NCBI GenBank assembly: GCA_018004935.1
Contig: JAGNBF010000009.1
Location: 1 to 64,000 of the forward strand
Length of the DNA stretch: 64,000 bases
Source of the DNA: Chloroflexota bacterium
GTDB lineage: Bacteria; Chloroflexota; Anaerolineae; Promineifilales; Promineifilaceae
Direction: 5' to 3'
Part shown: positions 1-8,786 of the stretch, piece by piece
How positions within the stretch are numbered: the first letter of the stretch is position 1
Layout: each line of letters starts with the position of its first letter
Notes under the pieces: model-generated
What the model was told of the DNA's origin: nothing
What the model saw: the letters and a program-made list of their open reading frames with translations, nothing else
Databases searched by the model: none
Translations under genes and position numbers: made by a program

Positions 1-1931
1 TTCCAGGGGGGATTGGTGGGGGGATTGGTGACATATCCGAACTGATGAAGGGGAAGTTCGACGATATTTTTGCCAATGTAGGTGACATCTTCGAGCCGAT
101 CAAAGAACAGGCACGGGGCCTGGGTGAGACGTGGGCCGGTGTAGTTAGTGGGCTGAGTGAGAAGTGGGACGGGTTTAAGGCAAAACTGACCGGGTTTGCC
201 AGCGGGTTTAGTCTGGGCAATTTGCAAGCAAAGTTCCAACCCATTCTGGATGCGTTGGCTCCGATCAGACCTGCATTCGAGAATGTCTTCAACACGGTTA
301 TTGAGAAATTCACTCTATTAGGTCAGTTTCTCAGCACTCAGGTTCAAAAGGTTCGTGATTGGGCGACCGAGAACGAAACTACGATAACCAATTTCCTCAC
401 CTTAGTAGGGACGATTGTCGGGGCCATCGTTACCGTAGTTAGCTATGTGTATACCAACATGGCGGGCATCTTCGACATCGTGTTGGTTGCACTTGATGGA
501 TTTATTACTTACCTGCTGAATGTAGTGACCTACATCATGCAGATCGCTACAGGGGATTGGGCAGGGGCGTGGCAAACCTTCAAGGATCAGGTAGTTAATT
601 TTGTTGCCACGGTTCAGAATGTTCTGATCGCAATTATTGATTGGGTAGCCGGATGGTTTGGGAGCAGTTGGGAAGGCATAAAGACCACCTGGGAAGGGCT
701 GTGGACACAGATTAAAGAAATTGTGTCTCTGGCCTGGGAAGCTATCAAACTTGCCCTGAGTGAAGCGTGGTTGGCAATCAAGACCTTCATTGATGAGCAG
801 ATCGTCGCTTTCGTTGCCGGGTGGGCTGCGTTTTGGGATGGGCTGAAGCTGACGGTCGAAACGATTTGGGAAGCGGTCAAGACGTTTGTTGTTACCAAGT
901 TACAAGAAGCGTTTGCGTCCATGGGGCTGGACCTGGACGCGATGAAAGCACGGTGGGAAACGATTTGGAATGACGTGAAATTGATCGCCGAAACGGTGTG
1001 GGGGTTGATTAAGGATACGGTTTTGACGAAGGTGACTGAGGTCAAGACGGATGTTGATACTAAGATCACCGAATTAAAGACCTGGTGGGCAACCACCTGG
1101 ACGGAGATTAAGACCAAGGTTGAGACAATATGGGGGGAGATCAAAACGGCGGTTTTGACAAAAGTCTCTGAGGTTAAAACCGATATTCAGACAAAGATCA
1201 ATGACGTGAAGGCATGGTGGGAAACGACATGGGGGGAAATAAAAACTAAAGTCGAGACTATCTGGGCAGAAATCAAAACCGCAGTTGAGACGAAACTGAA
1301 CGAGATCCGCACTTTGATTGAGGAAAAGATCAATGCCGCCAAAAACTGGATCGGGGATCAGGTCGGAGGGTTTAAATCTGTTGGGGAAAATATTATCAAC
1401 GGAGTGAAGGATGGGGCGATGGCGATGGCCGGGGCGCTTATTGCAGCGGTGACGGGGGTTGTAGAAGATGCAATTGCGGCCGCCAAATCCCTGCTGGGGA
1501 TTGCATCCCCGTCCAAGGTCTTTATGGCAATGGGTGTCAATATGTTAGAAGGGATGGCCATCGGACTGGAAAACACTCAACCTATTATTGACCAGTTGGG
1601 GCGGGTAAAAAACGTGATTGTGGGTACGATGAAGCCAATGACGGCTGAGATGAAGGCGGAGATGGAGAAGGCGTTGGATGCAGAGCAGTCCGCCAGACGA
1701 ATTACATTAGCCGACAAACGCGGCCGCATCATCCCCCCCATTCCATCTATTTCAGACATTGCTCCCCAAACACCCCCCATCATGGATCCCGCCATGATGG
1801 AAGGGCTAAAGACTCAGGGGAAGAGGGAGTTCCATTTTCACTTTGAGAAATTGATCTTACCGAATGTAACTAATGGGCAGGAGTTTATCCGCGATCTGAC
1901 CGATTACACGCTGTCTTACGGGAGCAGGTGA
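1..1931 (+). CDS. Tail tape measure protein, C-terminal part (truncated by window edge)
   Basis: The reading frame is open to the left edge (in frame from base 3), so the first methionine at 45 is not the true start and this is the C-terminal ~640 residues. The protein would set tail length and be ejected into the host during infection. A hydrophobic stretch lies near residues 120-165. Residues ~190-440 are a long series of amphipathic helical repeats rich in Trp, of the type WETTWGEIKTKVETIWAEIK, which is typical of tape measure proteins. A second hydrophobic patch follows (MAMAGALIAAVTGVV). The next gene begins four bases after the stop and encodes a distal tail protein, the usual order in siphoviruses. 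Confidence 0.9.
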   Translation, partial: PGGIGGGIGDISELMKGKFDDIFANVGDIFEPIKEQARGLGETWAGVVSGLSEKWDGFKAKLTGFASGFSLGNLQAKFQPILDALAPIRPAFENVFNTVIEKFTLLGQFLSTQVQKVRDWATENETTITNFLTLVGTIVGAIVTVVSYVYTNMAGIFDIVLVALDGFITYLLNVVTYIMQIATGDWAGAWQTFKDQVVNFVATVQNVLIAIIDWVAGWFGSSWEGIKTTWEGLWTQIKEIVSLAWEAIKLALSEAWLAIKTFIDEQIVAFVAGWAAFWDGLKLTVETIWEAVKTFVVTKLQEAFASMGLDLDAMKARWETIWNDVKLIAETVWGLIKDTVLTKVTEVKTDVDTKITELKTWWATTWTEIKTKVETIWGEIKTAVLTKVSEVKTDIQTKINDVKAWWETTWGEIKTKVETIWAEIKTAVETKLNEIRTLIEEKINAAKNWIGDQVGGFKSVGENIINGVKDGAMAMAGALIAAVTGVVEDAIAAAKSLLGIASPSKVFMAMGVNMLEGMAIGLENTQPIIDQLGRVKNVIVGTMKPMTAEMKAEMEKALDAEQSARRITLADKRGRIIPPIPSISDIAPQTPPIMDPAMMEGLKTQGKREFHFHFEKLILPNVTNGQEFIRDLTDYTLSYGSR

Positions 1932-1934
1932 CGC

Positions 1935-3857
1935 ATGGAGATGGAAGTTAAGAGTTGGGGCAGTTTGGATATCAATGATGGCACGAACTACACCGCAACA
2001 CTGGTGGAGCGTCCTCTTTTGCCATCAGTACAAGCTCAATTGGTTGCACGCAATGATGCTCGTCCTGTTATTAGTAGCATCACCTATGAGGCGGTCCGCT
2101 TCTCTGTGCGGATCATGCTGGAGGGGGATGATTTACAGGCGTTACGCACTCAGTTGGCCCAGGCATTTGACCCCCGGAGCCGACAAGTTAAAGCTCTGGT
2201 TATTCAGGACGGCGATGGCGGCCGCGCTAGATACCTCATGTGTCTGTGTGAATCGCTGGTGCCAGTTCCGGGATCTGCCCGACGCACATTTATTGCCAAC
2301 TTTGTGCTAGATGGTTTCGGGGATCCTGATGGTCGGTGGCGCAAAGAGGTTATCAGTAGCGCGACGTGGAACATTACATCCAGCGGACAAACGACGACTG
2401 TTACCAATGCCGGTGATGATTCCGCCTATCCCATTTTTACGATTGAGCCGACATCCCCCAAAACAGGCGACTATGCGTACAAACGTTTCGTCTCCATCAA
2501 ATGGGGTACGGATATCAGCATTACGCGTCATCCCGTTGACCTGACTGGTGGGGGATGGGACACCTCGGGATTAGTCAGTGGGGGCAAGATGCAGGCAGAT
2601 GGGGATGATCTGAGGGTGGTTGTGGATGGCAACGAAACTGATCGCTGGCTTTACGACATAAATACAGCCACAACAAAGGTGTGGGCAAACCTCGATTTCG
2701 AGAGGGGGGCATCAGCAAAATTGGATAATGCCATTGGCTCTGGGGATACAGTAGAAACGATAGACGCCCATGGGTTTATTGCTTCATCGGAACGAGGCGA
2801 GGCCTGGTTTGATCTGTTCCCTTCGACAGGGATTCTGCTCATTAACAGCGAGGTGTTCACGTACACCGGCAAGAACACCACACTAAGGCGGTTCACGGGG
2901 GTGAGGCGGGCGCAAAAAGGATCTACCGCGGCCGCGCACAGTGCAGATGACACAGTGTATTGGATCCAACATGATTTATGGCTGATGTATGGCAACAGCA
3001 GTGTGTCCGCACCCACCGTCGCAGATACCTACAAACCGATATTTAATTTGTCCTCAACCAACACGAGTTGGGATTATGACAATTTTTACGATATGGATAA
3101 CCCTAACCGACCGGGAAGTTGGTATAACAACAACGAAGGGGCAGAGTATTTCTATGGAGCGGATCATGCTGGTCTCGCCAGCCCATTTGAAGAGTTAGGT
3201 ATCGCCAGAGGGAGCGCGTCGGGAAGTGTCAATCCGTATTGGTACACCTACAATGCGCTGGGGATTACCAACGCTAATTTTCAAACCGGTGAAGTATACA
3301 AAACATCTACTTTTTCTTTCACCGGCCCAGGCATACAGTCAAGTGAAGACGGCGAAACCTGGATACAAGAAGTGATTCTATCTCCCACTATTCCCGATTC
3401 TACCTGGACCAGTTGGTCACAAAATGAAGCTCTGGAAAGTGGGAGCACTTACGTCAAACTATATTTCACCTCACTGGTATTTAGTGGGGGGGCTGCGTAC
3501 ATGGAATGTTCTGATGTCACACTCTCTCTGAATAGTAGCAATACCCCTATTGCTACAGTGGGGGGAGAGCAAGGGAACTATTCGTTGAATTGCATAATCA
3601 CCAACAACACAAATGGATATGCTTTGCAAGTTACTTATTCGATGACTGTAAACCAGCAGTTTGAACTGGATACGGACGGCAAAACATTGACTGACTTGAC
3701 TGATGACAGTGGGCAATTCCAGGCCCTGTCTGTGATTGGGCCAGTCCGGCGTGACTGGTTGCCTCTGGCGGTGGGGGATAATGAGTTGGAATTTGATGAC
3801 ACAGGTACCAATGGGGTGACTGTGACGGTGGAGTGGTACGAGAGGCATTTTGATTAG
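1935..3857 (+). CDS. Distal tail (Dit)-like protein with long C-terminal extension
   Basis: A 640-residue protein directly after the tape measure gene. The N-terminal ~200 residues look like the hub domain of siphovirus distal tail proteins: a short beta-rich start, then a segment on measuring diameter and strip averages (GDDLQALRTQLAQAFDPRSR) and a strand with FVLDGFGDPDGRWRKEV. The remaining ~430 residues are beta-rich with many Gly, Ser, Thr, Asp and aromatic residues, consistent with carbohydrate-binding modules displayed at the tail tip. It probably forms the hexameric hub joining the tail tube to the tip. Position supports the role; the C-terminal part has no motif I recognise. Confidence 0.7.
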   Translation: MEMEVKSWGSLDINDGTNYTATLVERPLLPSVQAQLVARNDARPVISSITYEAVRFSVRIMLEGDDLQALRTQLAQAFDPRSRQVKALVIQDGDGGRARYLMCLCESLVPVPGSARRTFIANFVLDGFGDPDGRWRKEVISSATWNITSSGQTTTVTNAGDDSAYPIFTIEPTSPKTGDYAYKRFVSIKWGTDISITRHPVDLTGGGWDTSGLVSGGKMQADGDDLRVVVDGNETDRWLYDINTATTKVWANLDFERGASAKLDNAIGSGDTVETIDAHGFIASSERGEAWFDLFPSTGILLINSEVFTYTGKNTTLRRFTGVRRAQKGSTAAAHSADDTVYWIQHDLWLMYGNSSVSAPTVADTYKPIFNLSSTNTSWDYDNFYDMDNPNRPGSWYNNNEGAEYFYGADHAGLASPFEELGIARGSASGSVNPYWYTYNALGITNANFQTGEVYKTSTFSFTGPGIQSSEDGETWIQEVILSPTIPDSTWTSWSQNEALESGSTYVKLYFTSLVFSGGAAYMECSDVTLSLNSSNTPIATVGGEQGNYSLNCIITNNTNGYALQVTYSMTVNQQFELDTDGKTLTDLTDDSGQFQALSVIGPVRRDWLPLAVGDNELEFDDTGTNGVTVTVEWYERHFD

Positions 3858-3881
3858 TTGTTGGGAGAGGAGCGAAAAGAA

Positions 3882-4517
3882 GTGGCAATACTGAATTTAC
3901 AGGTGGCAACAGTCAATGACGATGGGTATATGAGGAGTATCCCGGATGATTCGGGGCGCAATGTAACCAATAGTGGCCCGATGGTTATTGGTGGCAGTGC
4001 ATCACTGATCGTCGGATCATTTGCAAGCAATAACGAGCGATCTGCGGCCGCCAGATTCACCGGTGCGGACGCAATTCGGGGGACAACGATCAATTCTGCA
4101 ATACTACAGGTGAAAATAGAATCAGAAATGCCCGGCGCTGTATACAAATACTATGTTTCAGGTCAGGCGGCAGACAACCCAGCCCCGTTGACCACAACGA
4201 GTGGGGACCTCAACATTACGAATAGACCCCGCACCAGCACATATACATTGTGGGAACCATCTGAGGTAGTGCAAGATGCTTGGTACGATATAGACATCAC
4301 CGGGGGCATCCAGGAACTTGCTGATCGTGCTGGTTTTGGCGGAGCTATCGTCGTAATTTTGGACACACACGCAGACATGACGGTCGGCGAGTGGGTATCT
4401 CTATACAGTTACAATATTTGGCCGCCTGACGCGCCAAAATTGGAGATTGATTATTCAGATGGCGGGGGGGTATTGAATGCCCCTGGCAAAATGTCCCCCA
4501 ACCGGGGAATTTGGTGA
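3882..4517 (+). CDS. Tail-tip adhesin-like beta-sandwich protein
   Basis: Start chosen at GTG 3882, preceded by GGGAGAGGAG; the frame is open from a TTG at 3858. The 211-residue product has alternating beta strands and the pattern 'VNDDGYMRS...' to '...PKLEIDYSDGG', resembling DNRLRE-type carbohydrate-binding sandwiches in which residues such as ARFTGADAIRGTTINSAILQVKI form the characteristic strands. It likely decorates the tail tip and binds a surface glycan. It lies between the distal tail gene and a large repetitive fibre gene. Family assignment is by style only. Confidence 0.5.
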   Translation: MAILNLQVATVNDDGYMRSIPDDSGRNVTNSGPMVIGGSASLIVGSFASNNERSAAARFTGADAIRGTTINSAILQVKIESEMPGAVYKYYVSGQAADNPAPLTTTSGDLNITNRPRTSTYTLWEPSEVVQDAWYDIDITGGIQELADRAGFGGAIVVILDTHADMTVGEWVSLYSYNIWPPDAPKLEIDYSDGGGVLNAPGKMSPNRGIW

Positions 4518-4528
4518 GGTGATTTGAT

Positions 4529-6625
4529 ATGGCTGACAATGTAACGATTCCAACTACAGGCGCAGGCACGGCTACACCGGTCATTGCCACTGATGATGTA
4601 GCGAGTGTCCATTATCAGAAAATCAAAATCGCTCTGGGAGCAGATGGGGCGATTGATACGCTCCTGGACTCGGGCCAGCAATTGAGCGCGAACAGTGCGC
4701 CGGTGGTGCTGGCCTCTGACCACGGCGACATCAAAATCACGTTGGATGGTGAGGGAGTGACCATCTCTGGCACGGTGCAGGTGCAGAGTAATTCGGCTAA
4801 TTTGGCGACTGAGACGACTGCGGCCGCGATTCAGGCGGCGGTGGAATTACTCGATACTAGCCTCGCCATCATGGACGACTGGGACGAATCCGACCGGGCA
4901 AAGGTCAACCTCATCCAAAATGAGGCTGGTATTACTGGCGGACAAGGCCCGGTGGAATCCAACACGCCCCGCGTAACGCTGGCGAGCAATGACGAACATC
5001 TTACTACGGTAAACGAATCGCTGTCAGACATCAGCACTAATACGTACAACACAGCCACCAGTGTGGGCGTCATGGACGACTGGGATGAGTCCGACCGGGC
5101 TAAGGTGAATATCATTGCCGGGCAGGCCGGGGTGTCAGCCGGGGCGGGGGCGGTAGCCGTGAATACTCCGCGTGTGACATTGGCGAGTGATGATCCGGCC
5201 GTTGCAGAGTTACAAGTCGTCAACGCCTACCTGGACAGCCTGGCCGGTGGGCAAATGCCCGCCTACATTGAAGATGCCCCAGCCGTCGCTAATCCGAACG
5301 GTGGTGCAATCGCGCTGGTGCGTGACGATAGCCGGGGCGGGGGCCTGACCACCGCCAACGGCGACATTGTGATGGCGCGGGGCAACAACAAAGGTGAGCA
5401 ATACGTCAAGGACACAGACGCGGCCGCGCTGCTGACCACCATAGACACCGACACCGGGGCCATCTCAAGCACAATGGTTGCGCTCGCCGGGGCATTGGCT
5501 TCGGTAGCTACGGACGCTCTGACTGCGAACATAATTGCGGGCGAAACGGGCGTCGCTGGCGGGACTGGAAATGCGGGGGCAAACACAATCCGGGTGGTCT
5601 CGGCTGCTGATGACCTAGCAGTAGCCGCCCTGGATAATATTTATCTAAGTTTGGGGGCGGGGGCGGGGGCAGACCTGGCTTCGATTGAGGCAAGCGCGGG
5701 GAGCCAGGTCGCAAGTCTTGGCGTCATGGACGACTGGGATGAGTCCGACCGGGCTAAGGTGAATATCATTGCCGGGCAAGCCGGGGTGTCAGCCGGGGCG
5801 GGGGCGGTGGCCGCCAATACGCCTCGTGTGACATTGGCAAGTGACGATCCGGGCGTGGGGCACTTGTCGGACATATCCAACGCGGCGCAGGACACCCTGA
5901 CGGAGATGCAGACACTCTCCGCAGCCACAAAGCGTGAGGATGATCCACACAACAACAATGATCGAGGCATTCCCGCCCTGGCCGTGCGACGGGATGCCGC
6001 AACATCGGGCACGAGCGCAGACGGGGATTACGCAACGCTCAATGTGGACGCCAGTGGACGCTTGTACGTAGCCGAAGCGACATTACAAGGCCAGATTGCA
6101 GAACTCCTCAATGCGCTCAGCAGCTACGCAAACGACGCGCTCCTGGTGGGTGGCGATATAGCCCACGATTCTGGCGACGGCAACAACCCGGTGAAGATTG
6201 GTCATAGGGCAAAAGCGTTTGACGGCACTGCGCCTGGCATCCCGGTTGATGAGGATGATCGAGTTGATTCCATCGCCGACGTGTACGGGCGTCAGTTTGT
6301 GGAGACAACCCACCCCGCTCACTGGACAGTCTCGGCCGATTACGCCAGTGCTCAGACCAACACCAGCCTCAAATCTGCGCCAGGCGTGGGCCTGAAGTTG
6401 TATATCACCGATGTCATTGTCTCCAACGGGGCGACGGCGGGGAACATCACCCTGCTCGATGGCTCCGGGGGTACGGTGAAGCTAGAGCTATACCCAGGTG
6501 TAAATGGTGGCCTGGCTCATCCATTCCGCACACCGATAGCCTTAACTGCCAACACCGCACTTTGTATCACCAGCACGACGGTGACAACGCACTCTGTCAC
6601 CATCTGCGGGTACACAGCCCCATAA
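4529..6625 (+). CDS. Large repetitive tail fibre-type protein
   Basis: A 698-residue Ala/Gly/Asp-rich protein with low Cys and Lys content. A segment starting VMDDWDESDRAKVN is repeated three times (from about bases 4868, 5066 and 5720), each time followed by an AG-rich stretch and TPRVTLASDD; the last two copies are nearly identical over ~130 bp. The C-terminal ~100 residues (from about TTHPAHWTVSADYASAQTN) look like a separate compact beta domain. The DDWDESDRAKVN module is found in proteins of tail modules and is probably a fibrous adhesin. The stop overlaps the next start (TAATG). Confidence 0.6.
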   Translation: MADNVTIPTTGAGTATPVIATDDVASVHYQKIKIALGADGAIDTLLDSGQQLSANSAPVVLASDHGDIKITLDGEGVTISGTVQVQSNSANLATETTAAAIQAAVELLDTSLAIMDDWDESDRAKVNLIQNEAGITGGQGPVESNTPRVTLASNDEHLTTVNESLSDISTNTYNTATSVGVMDDWDESDRAKVNIIAGQAGVSAGAGAVAVNTPRVTLASDDPAVAELQVVNAYLDSLAGGQMPAYIEDAPAVANPNGGAIALVRDDSRGGGLTTANGDIVMARGNNKGEQYVKDTDAAALLTTIDTDTGAISSTMVALAGALASVATDALTANIIAGETGVAGGTGNAGANTIRVVSAADDLAVAALDNIYLSLGAGAGADLASIEASAGSQVASLGVMDDWDESDRAKVNIIAGQAGVSAGAGAVAANTPRVTLASDDPGVGHLSDISNAAQDTLTEMQTLSAATKREDDPHNNNDRGIPALAVRRDAATSGTSADGDYATLNVDASGRLYVAEATLQGQIAELLNALSSYANDALLVGGDIAHDSGDGNNPVKIGHRAKAFDGTAPGIPVDEDDRVDSIADVYGRQFVETTHPAHWTVSADYASAQTNTSLKSAPGVGLKLYITDVIVSNGATAGNITLLDGSGGTVKLELYPGVNGGLAHPFRTPIALTANTALCITSTTVTTHSVTICGYTAP

Positions 6626-6783
6626 TGCTACTTCTACTCTTTGCGGCCGCGACTGAGGAAATAACCGGCATTGTAGATTTGAGCTTGTGGCCGCGAACAT
6701 TTACCGTCACCGTAATCATTCGCTCGAATGGGCTGACGCTTGGCACCAGGTCATTGGAGTTGACGCTACCAGGGAGACCATAA
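6625..6783 (+). CDS. Small tail-module protein, unknown
   Basis: A 52-residue frame starting at ATG 6625, which overlaps the stop of the fibre gene (TAATG) and ends exactly where the next gene starts. The overlap on one side and zero spacing on the other favour translation by coupling. The product has a hydrophobic start (MLLLLFAAA) followed by a beta-like segment. I do not recognise the family. It could be a tail-tip accessory or a peptide with a membrane role. Confidence 0.45.
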   Translation: MLLLLFAAATEEITGIVDLSLWPRTFTVTVIIRSNGLTLGTRSLELTLPGRP

Positions 6784-7089
6784 ATGTCTAGCACGAGAGA
6801 GGTCCGTGAAGGGACTCAATTCCAGGGGATTGACGAACGCATTGCCTACCGCCTGGATGTCACAAACTGGGGAGATTCCCCAACTATTGTATCTGTTGTG
6901 GTGAAGGATCGGGCCGGGAACGATGTCACCTCTACCGTGATGACCGGTACGACCTCAACCACTGGTAATGTCATTACCTTACCAGTGTTACATTCGCTTA
7001 TCGTAAACGTGCGTTATCGGATTGAGGTGATATTCACGGTAAATGGGAATGTCATGGAAGCCTATTTCTTCGTAAGGGCAGAGGTGTAA
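6784..7089 (+). CDS. Small beta-rich tail protein
   Basis: A 101-residue protein with an immunoglobulin-like alternation of strands (DERIAYRLDVTNW, TIVSVVVKDRAGND, RYRIEVIFTVNG, YFFVRAEV). It starts directly after the previous stop and overlaps the next start by one base, so it is translated with its neighbours. Similar small sandwich proteins sit in the tail-tip modules of siphoviruses. No catalytic motif is visible. Confidence 0.5.
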   Translation: MSSTREVREGTQFQGIDERIAYRLDVTNWGDSPTIVSVVVKDRAGNDVTSTVMTGTTSTTGNVITLPVLHSLIVNVRYRIEVIFTVNGNVMEAYFFVRAEV

Positions 7090-8138
7090 TGGGACAACGA
7101 CTATTCGGCTCATATGTGCGTTGTCTTGCCGCAGATAGGTTCGGGAGAGTTTTTGCGGAACTTGACCCGGACATTGGGCCGGTGCTCTGGAAGCATAATG
7201 ATATAGGTCAGGTAAAAATCAATTGGACGAAACAGGACCCCAAGGTAACAGAAAGGCTATTACACTTTGGCGGCCGCATCCTTTTGCAATTCTCCAACGG
7301 GTTGCCTGACTGGGGGGGCGTCATTGATCCTCCAGAACGTTGGGACAAACGAGGCATCATTGAATCTGCCATTTATGAAGCAGGGTATCTATTGGGGACA
7401 AGGCAAACCGCCAAGATGCGGCGATTCGTTAATGAGACGGTAGGGAGTATTTTGGCTACTATCTTCAATGAGGTGGGGGCTGTTTCTGAGTTGGGAATAT
7501 CTCTGGGCAACATCTGGCAGGGGGGAGATACCTATCGCGTTGAGTACAACTACGCCTCTCTACTCAAGGTTATTCGGGATAGTTTGTGTGGAGATTTAAG
7601 TGATGCTGATTGGGATGTGCGGCCAGACATTAAGTCTGGTCACGTTATTTTTCGTTTAACCCTTTATGACCGCAAAGGGTTGACCAAAAACAATGTGTGT
7701 CTTATCGAGGGGCACAATGCCGAGATAGATTTCCAGAGGGCAGGCACTATCACTAATTATTGGGTAGCGGCAGGCAGTGGCACCGATTGGTATGCCAGTC
7801 GTCGTGTAGGTGTGGCGCAAAATAATAACTCTATTTCTGACTATGGCCTACGTGAGGGGGTGCGCGTGCTTTCCGGGGTAGCGAACTCTACTGCCGCGCT
7901 AACCATCCAGGCGGGGCATCTCTTGGAAAACACGGCAACGCCACGTAACCAGTACGGGGTGACGACTGTGGACCAGGAGCCTGCTAAATTTGCTCATTAT
8001 GACGTAGGGGATACGGTAAGGCTGATGAGTCATAACATGGGACACAGTGGGCTGGTTACAGATGTGAGGGTGCTGGCACGAGAGTATGACCCGTCTACAG
8101 GTATCTGCAAATTAATCATTGAGGAGGTGACAGAGTAA
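7089..8138 (+). CDS. Tail-associated protein (ReqiPepy6 Gp37-like)
   Basis: A 349-residue protein placed where siphoviruses encode the tail-associated lysin or hub protein. Its N-terminus reports a measured-frame domain (INWTKQDPKVTERLLHFGGRILLQF...WGGVIDPP) that matches the plan of Gp37-like proteins: a hub start with a WGGVI-type strand, a mid section with many Asn and Asp, and a C-terminus with 'YDVGDTVRL...ADVRVLAREYDPSTG'. These proteins connect the distal tail ring to the fibres. No hydrolase motif is seen, so lytic activity is unlikely here. Assignment is from layout and style. Confidence 0.6.
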   Translation: MGQRLFGSYVRCLAADRFGRVFAELDPDIGPVLWKHNDIGQVKINWTKQDPKVTERLLHFGGRILLQFSNGLPDWGGVIDPPERWDKRGIIESAIYEAGYLLGTRQTAKMRRFVNETVGSILATIFNEVGAVSELGISLGNIWQGGDTYRVEYNYASLLKVIRDSLCGDLSDADWDVRPDIKSGHVIFRLTLYDRKGLTKNNVCLIEGHNAEIDFQRAGTITNYWVAAGSGTDWYASRRVGVAQNNNSISDYGLREGVRVLSGVANSTAALTIQAGHLLENTATPRNQYGVTTVDQEPAKFAHYDVGDTVRLMSHNMGHSGLVTDVRVLAREYDPSTGICKLIIEEVTE

Positions 8139-8710
8139 TGGGCCGACACCGCCGTACCCCCATTGACCTGATGGAAAACCCAGGGAATCCGCTGGAGTTG
8201 ATTCGAGAACTCCAATCGCGGATAGAGTCACTGGAGCGCATTGTCATTAGCCCAGAGGCGGCTGATGAGCGATATGCACAGATAAATTTGACTGGATTTC
8301 ATGTGCATAAAAATGGTTCTGACCAAGGGAGTGTGGCTCCGTCTACATGGACAAAAGTCACCTGGTCAACTGAGGTGTTTGATCGGGCAGAGGATTTCGA
8401 CCTGACCAATAGCAAGTTTATTGCGGCCGCGGCAGGGGAGTATCTATTCGGATCTACGATCAAATGGACGACATTTGCCAGTGGGGCAACCAGCCAATTG
8501 TGTTTATATCTGAATGGTGCGCCCACATGGTATGGCCCCACATTCCACAGTGGGTCTACGAGCAGCATTGGGGCCACGGTACAAGTGATTGTACAGCTAT
8601 CCGTAGATGATGAGGTGGAGTTGTACGCCCGTCATACTACGCCTATCGCCAACCGCACAATCGAGGGGGATGCTATGGACACATATTGGTGGGGGATGAG
8701 GATGCAGTAA
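8138..8710 (+). CDS. Tail fibre tip, coiled coil plus C1q/TNF-like jelly roll
   Basis: A 190-residue protein with a short Leu/Ile heptad segment (ELIRELQSRIESLERIVI, residues ~20-40) that could trimerise, followed by a ~125-residue beta domain beginning NLTGFHVHKNGSDQG and ending DTYWWGMRMQ. The order of strands, with F-x-V-x-K near the start and a glycine- and aromatic-rich core, resembles C1q/TNF-like trimeric receptor-binding heads of phage tails. It is the last gene of the tail module and probably contacts the host. The start overlaps the previous stop. Confidence 0.6.
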   Translation: MGRHRRTPIDLMENPGNPLELIRELQSRIESLERIVISPEAADERYAQINLTGFHVHKNGSDQGSVAPSTWTKVTWSTEVFDRAEDFDLTNSKFIAAAAGEYLFGSTIKWTTFASGATSQLCLYLNGAPTWYGPTFHSGSTSSIGATVQVIVQLSVDDEVELYARHTTPIANRTIEGDAMDTYWWGMRMQ

Positions 8711-8786
8711 TTTTATTTGTGGGGGAGATGGTTGACTAGCCATCTGGATCGGGGGGGGTATAGGTCAATGACCAGGGGAGCTAATA

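Noticed and set aside
614-1144. Long minus-strand frame in the tape measure gene
   Set aside because: It is the antisense shadow of a repetitive coding sequence and its product is a low-complexity Ser/Thr/Val/His mix without a ribosome site.
4831-6035. Several overlapping minus-strand frames in the large fibre gene
   Set aside because: They mirror the Ala/Asp-rich repeats of the real gene and have no start signals.
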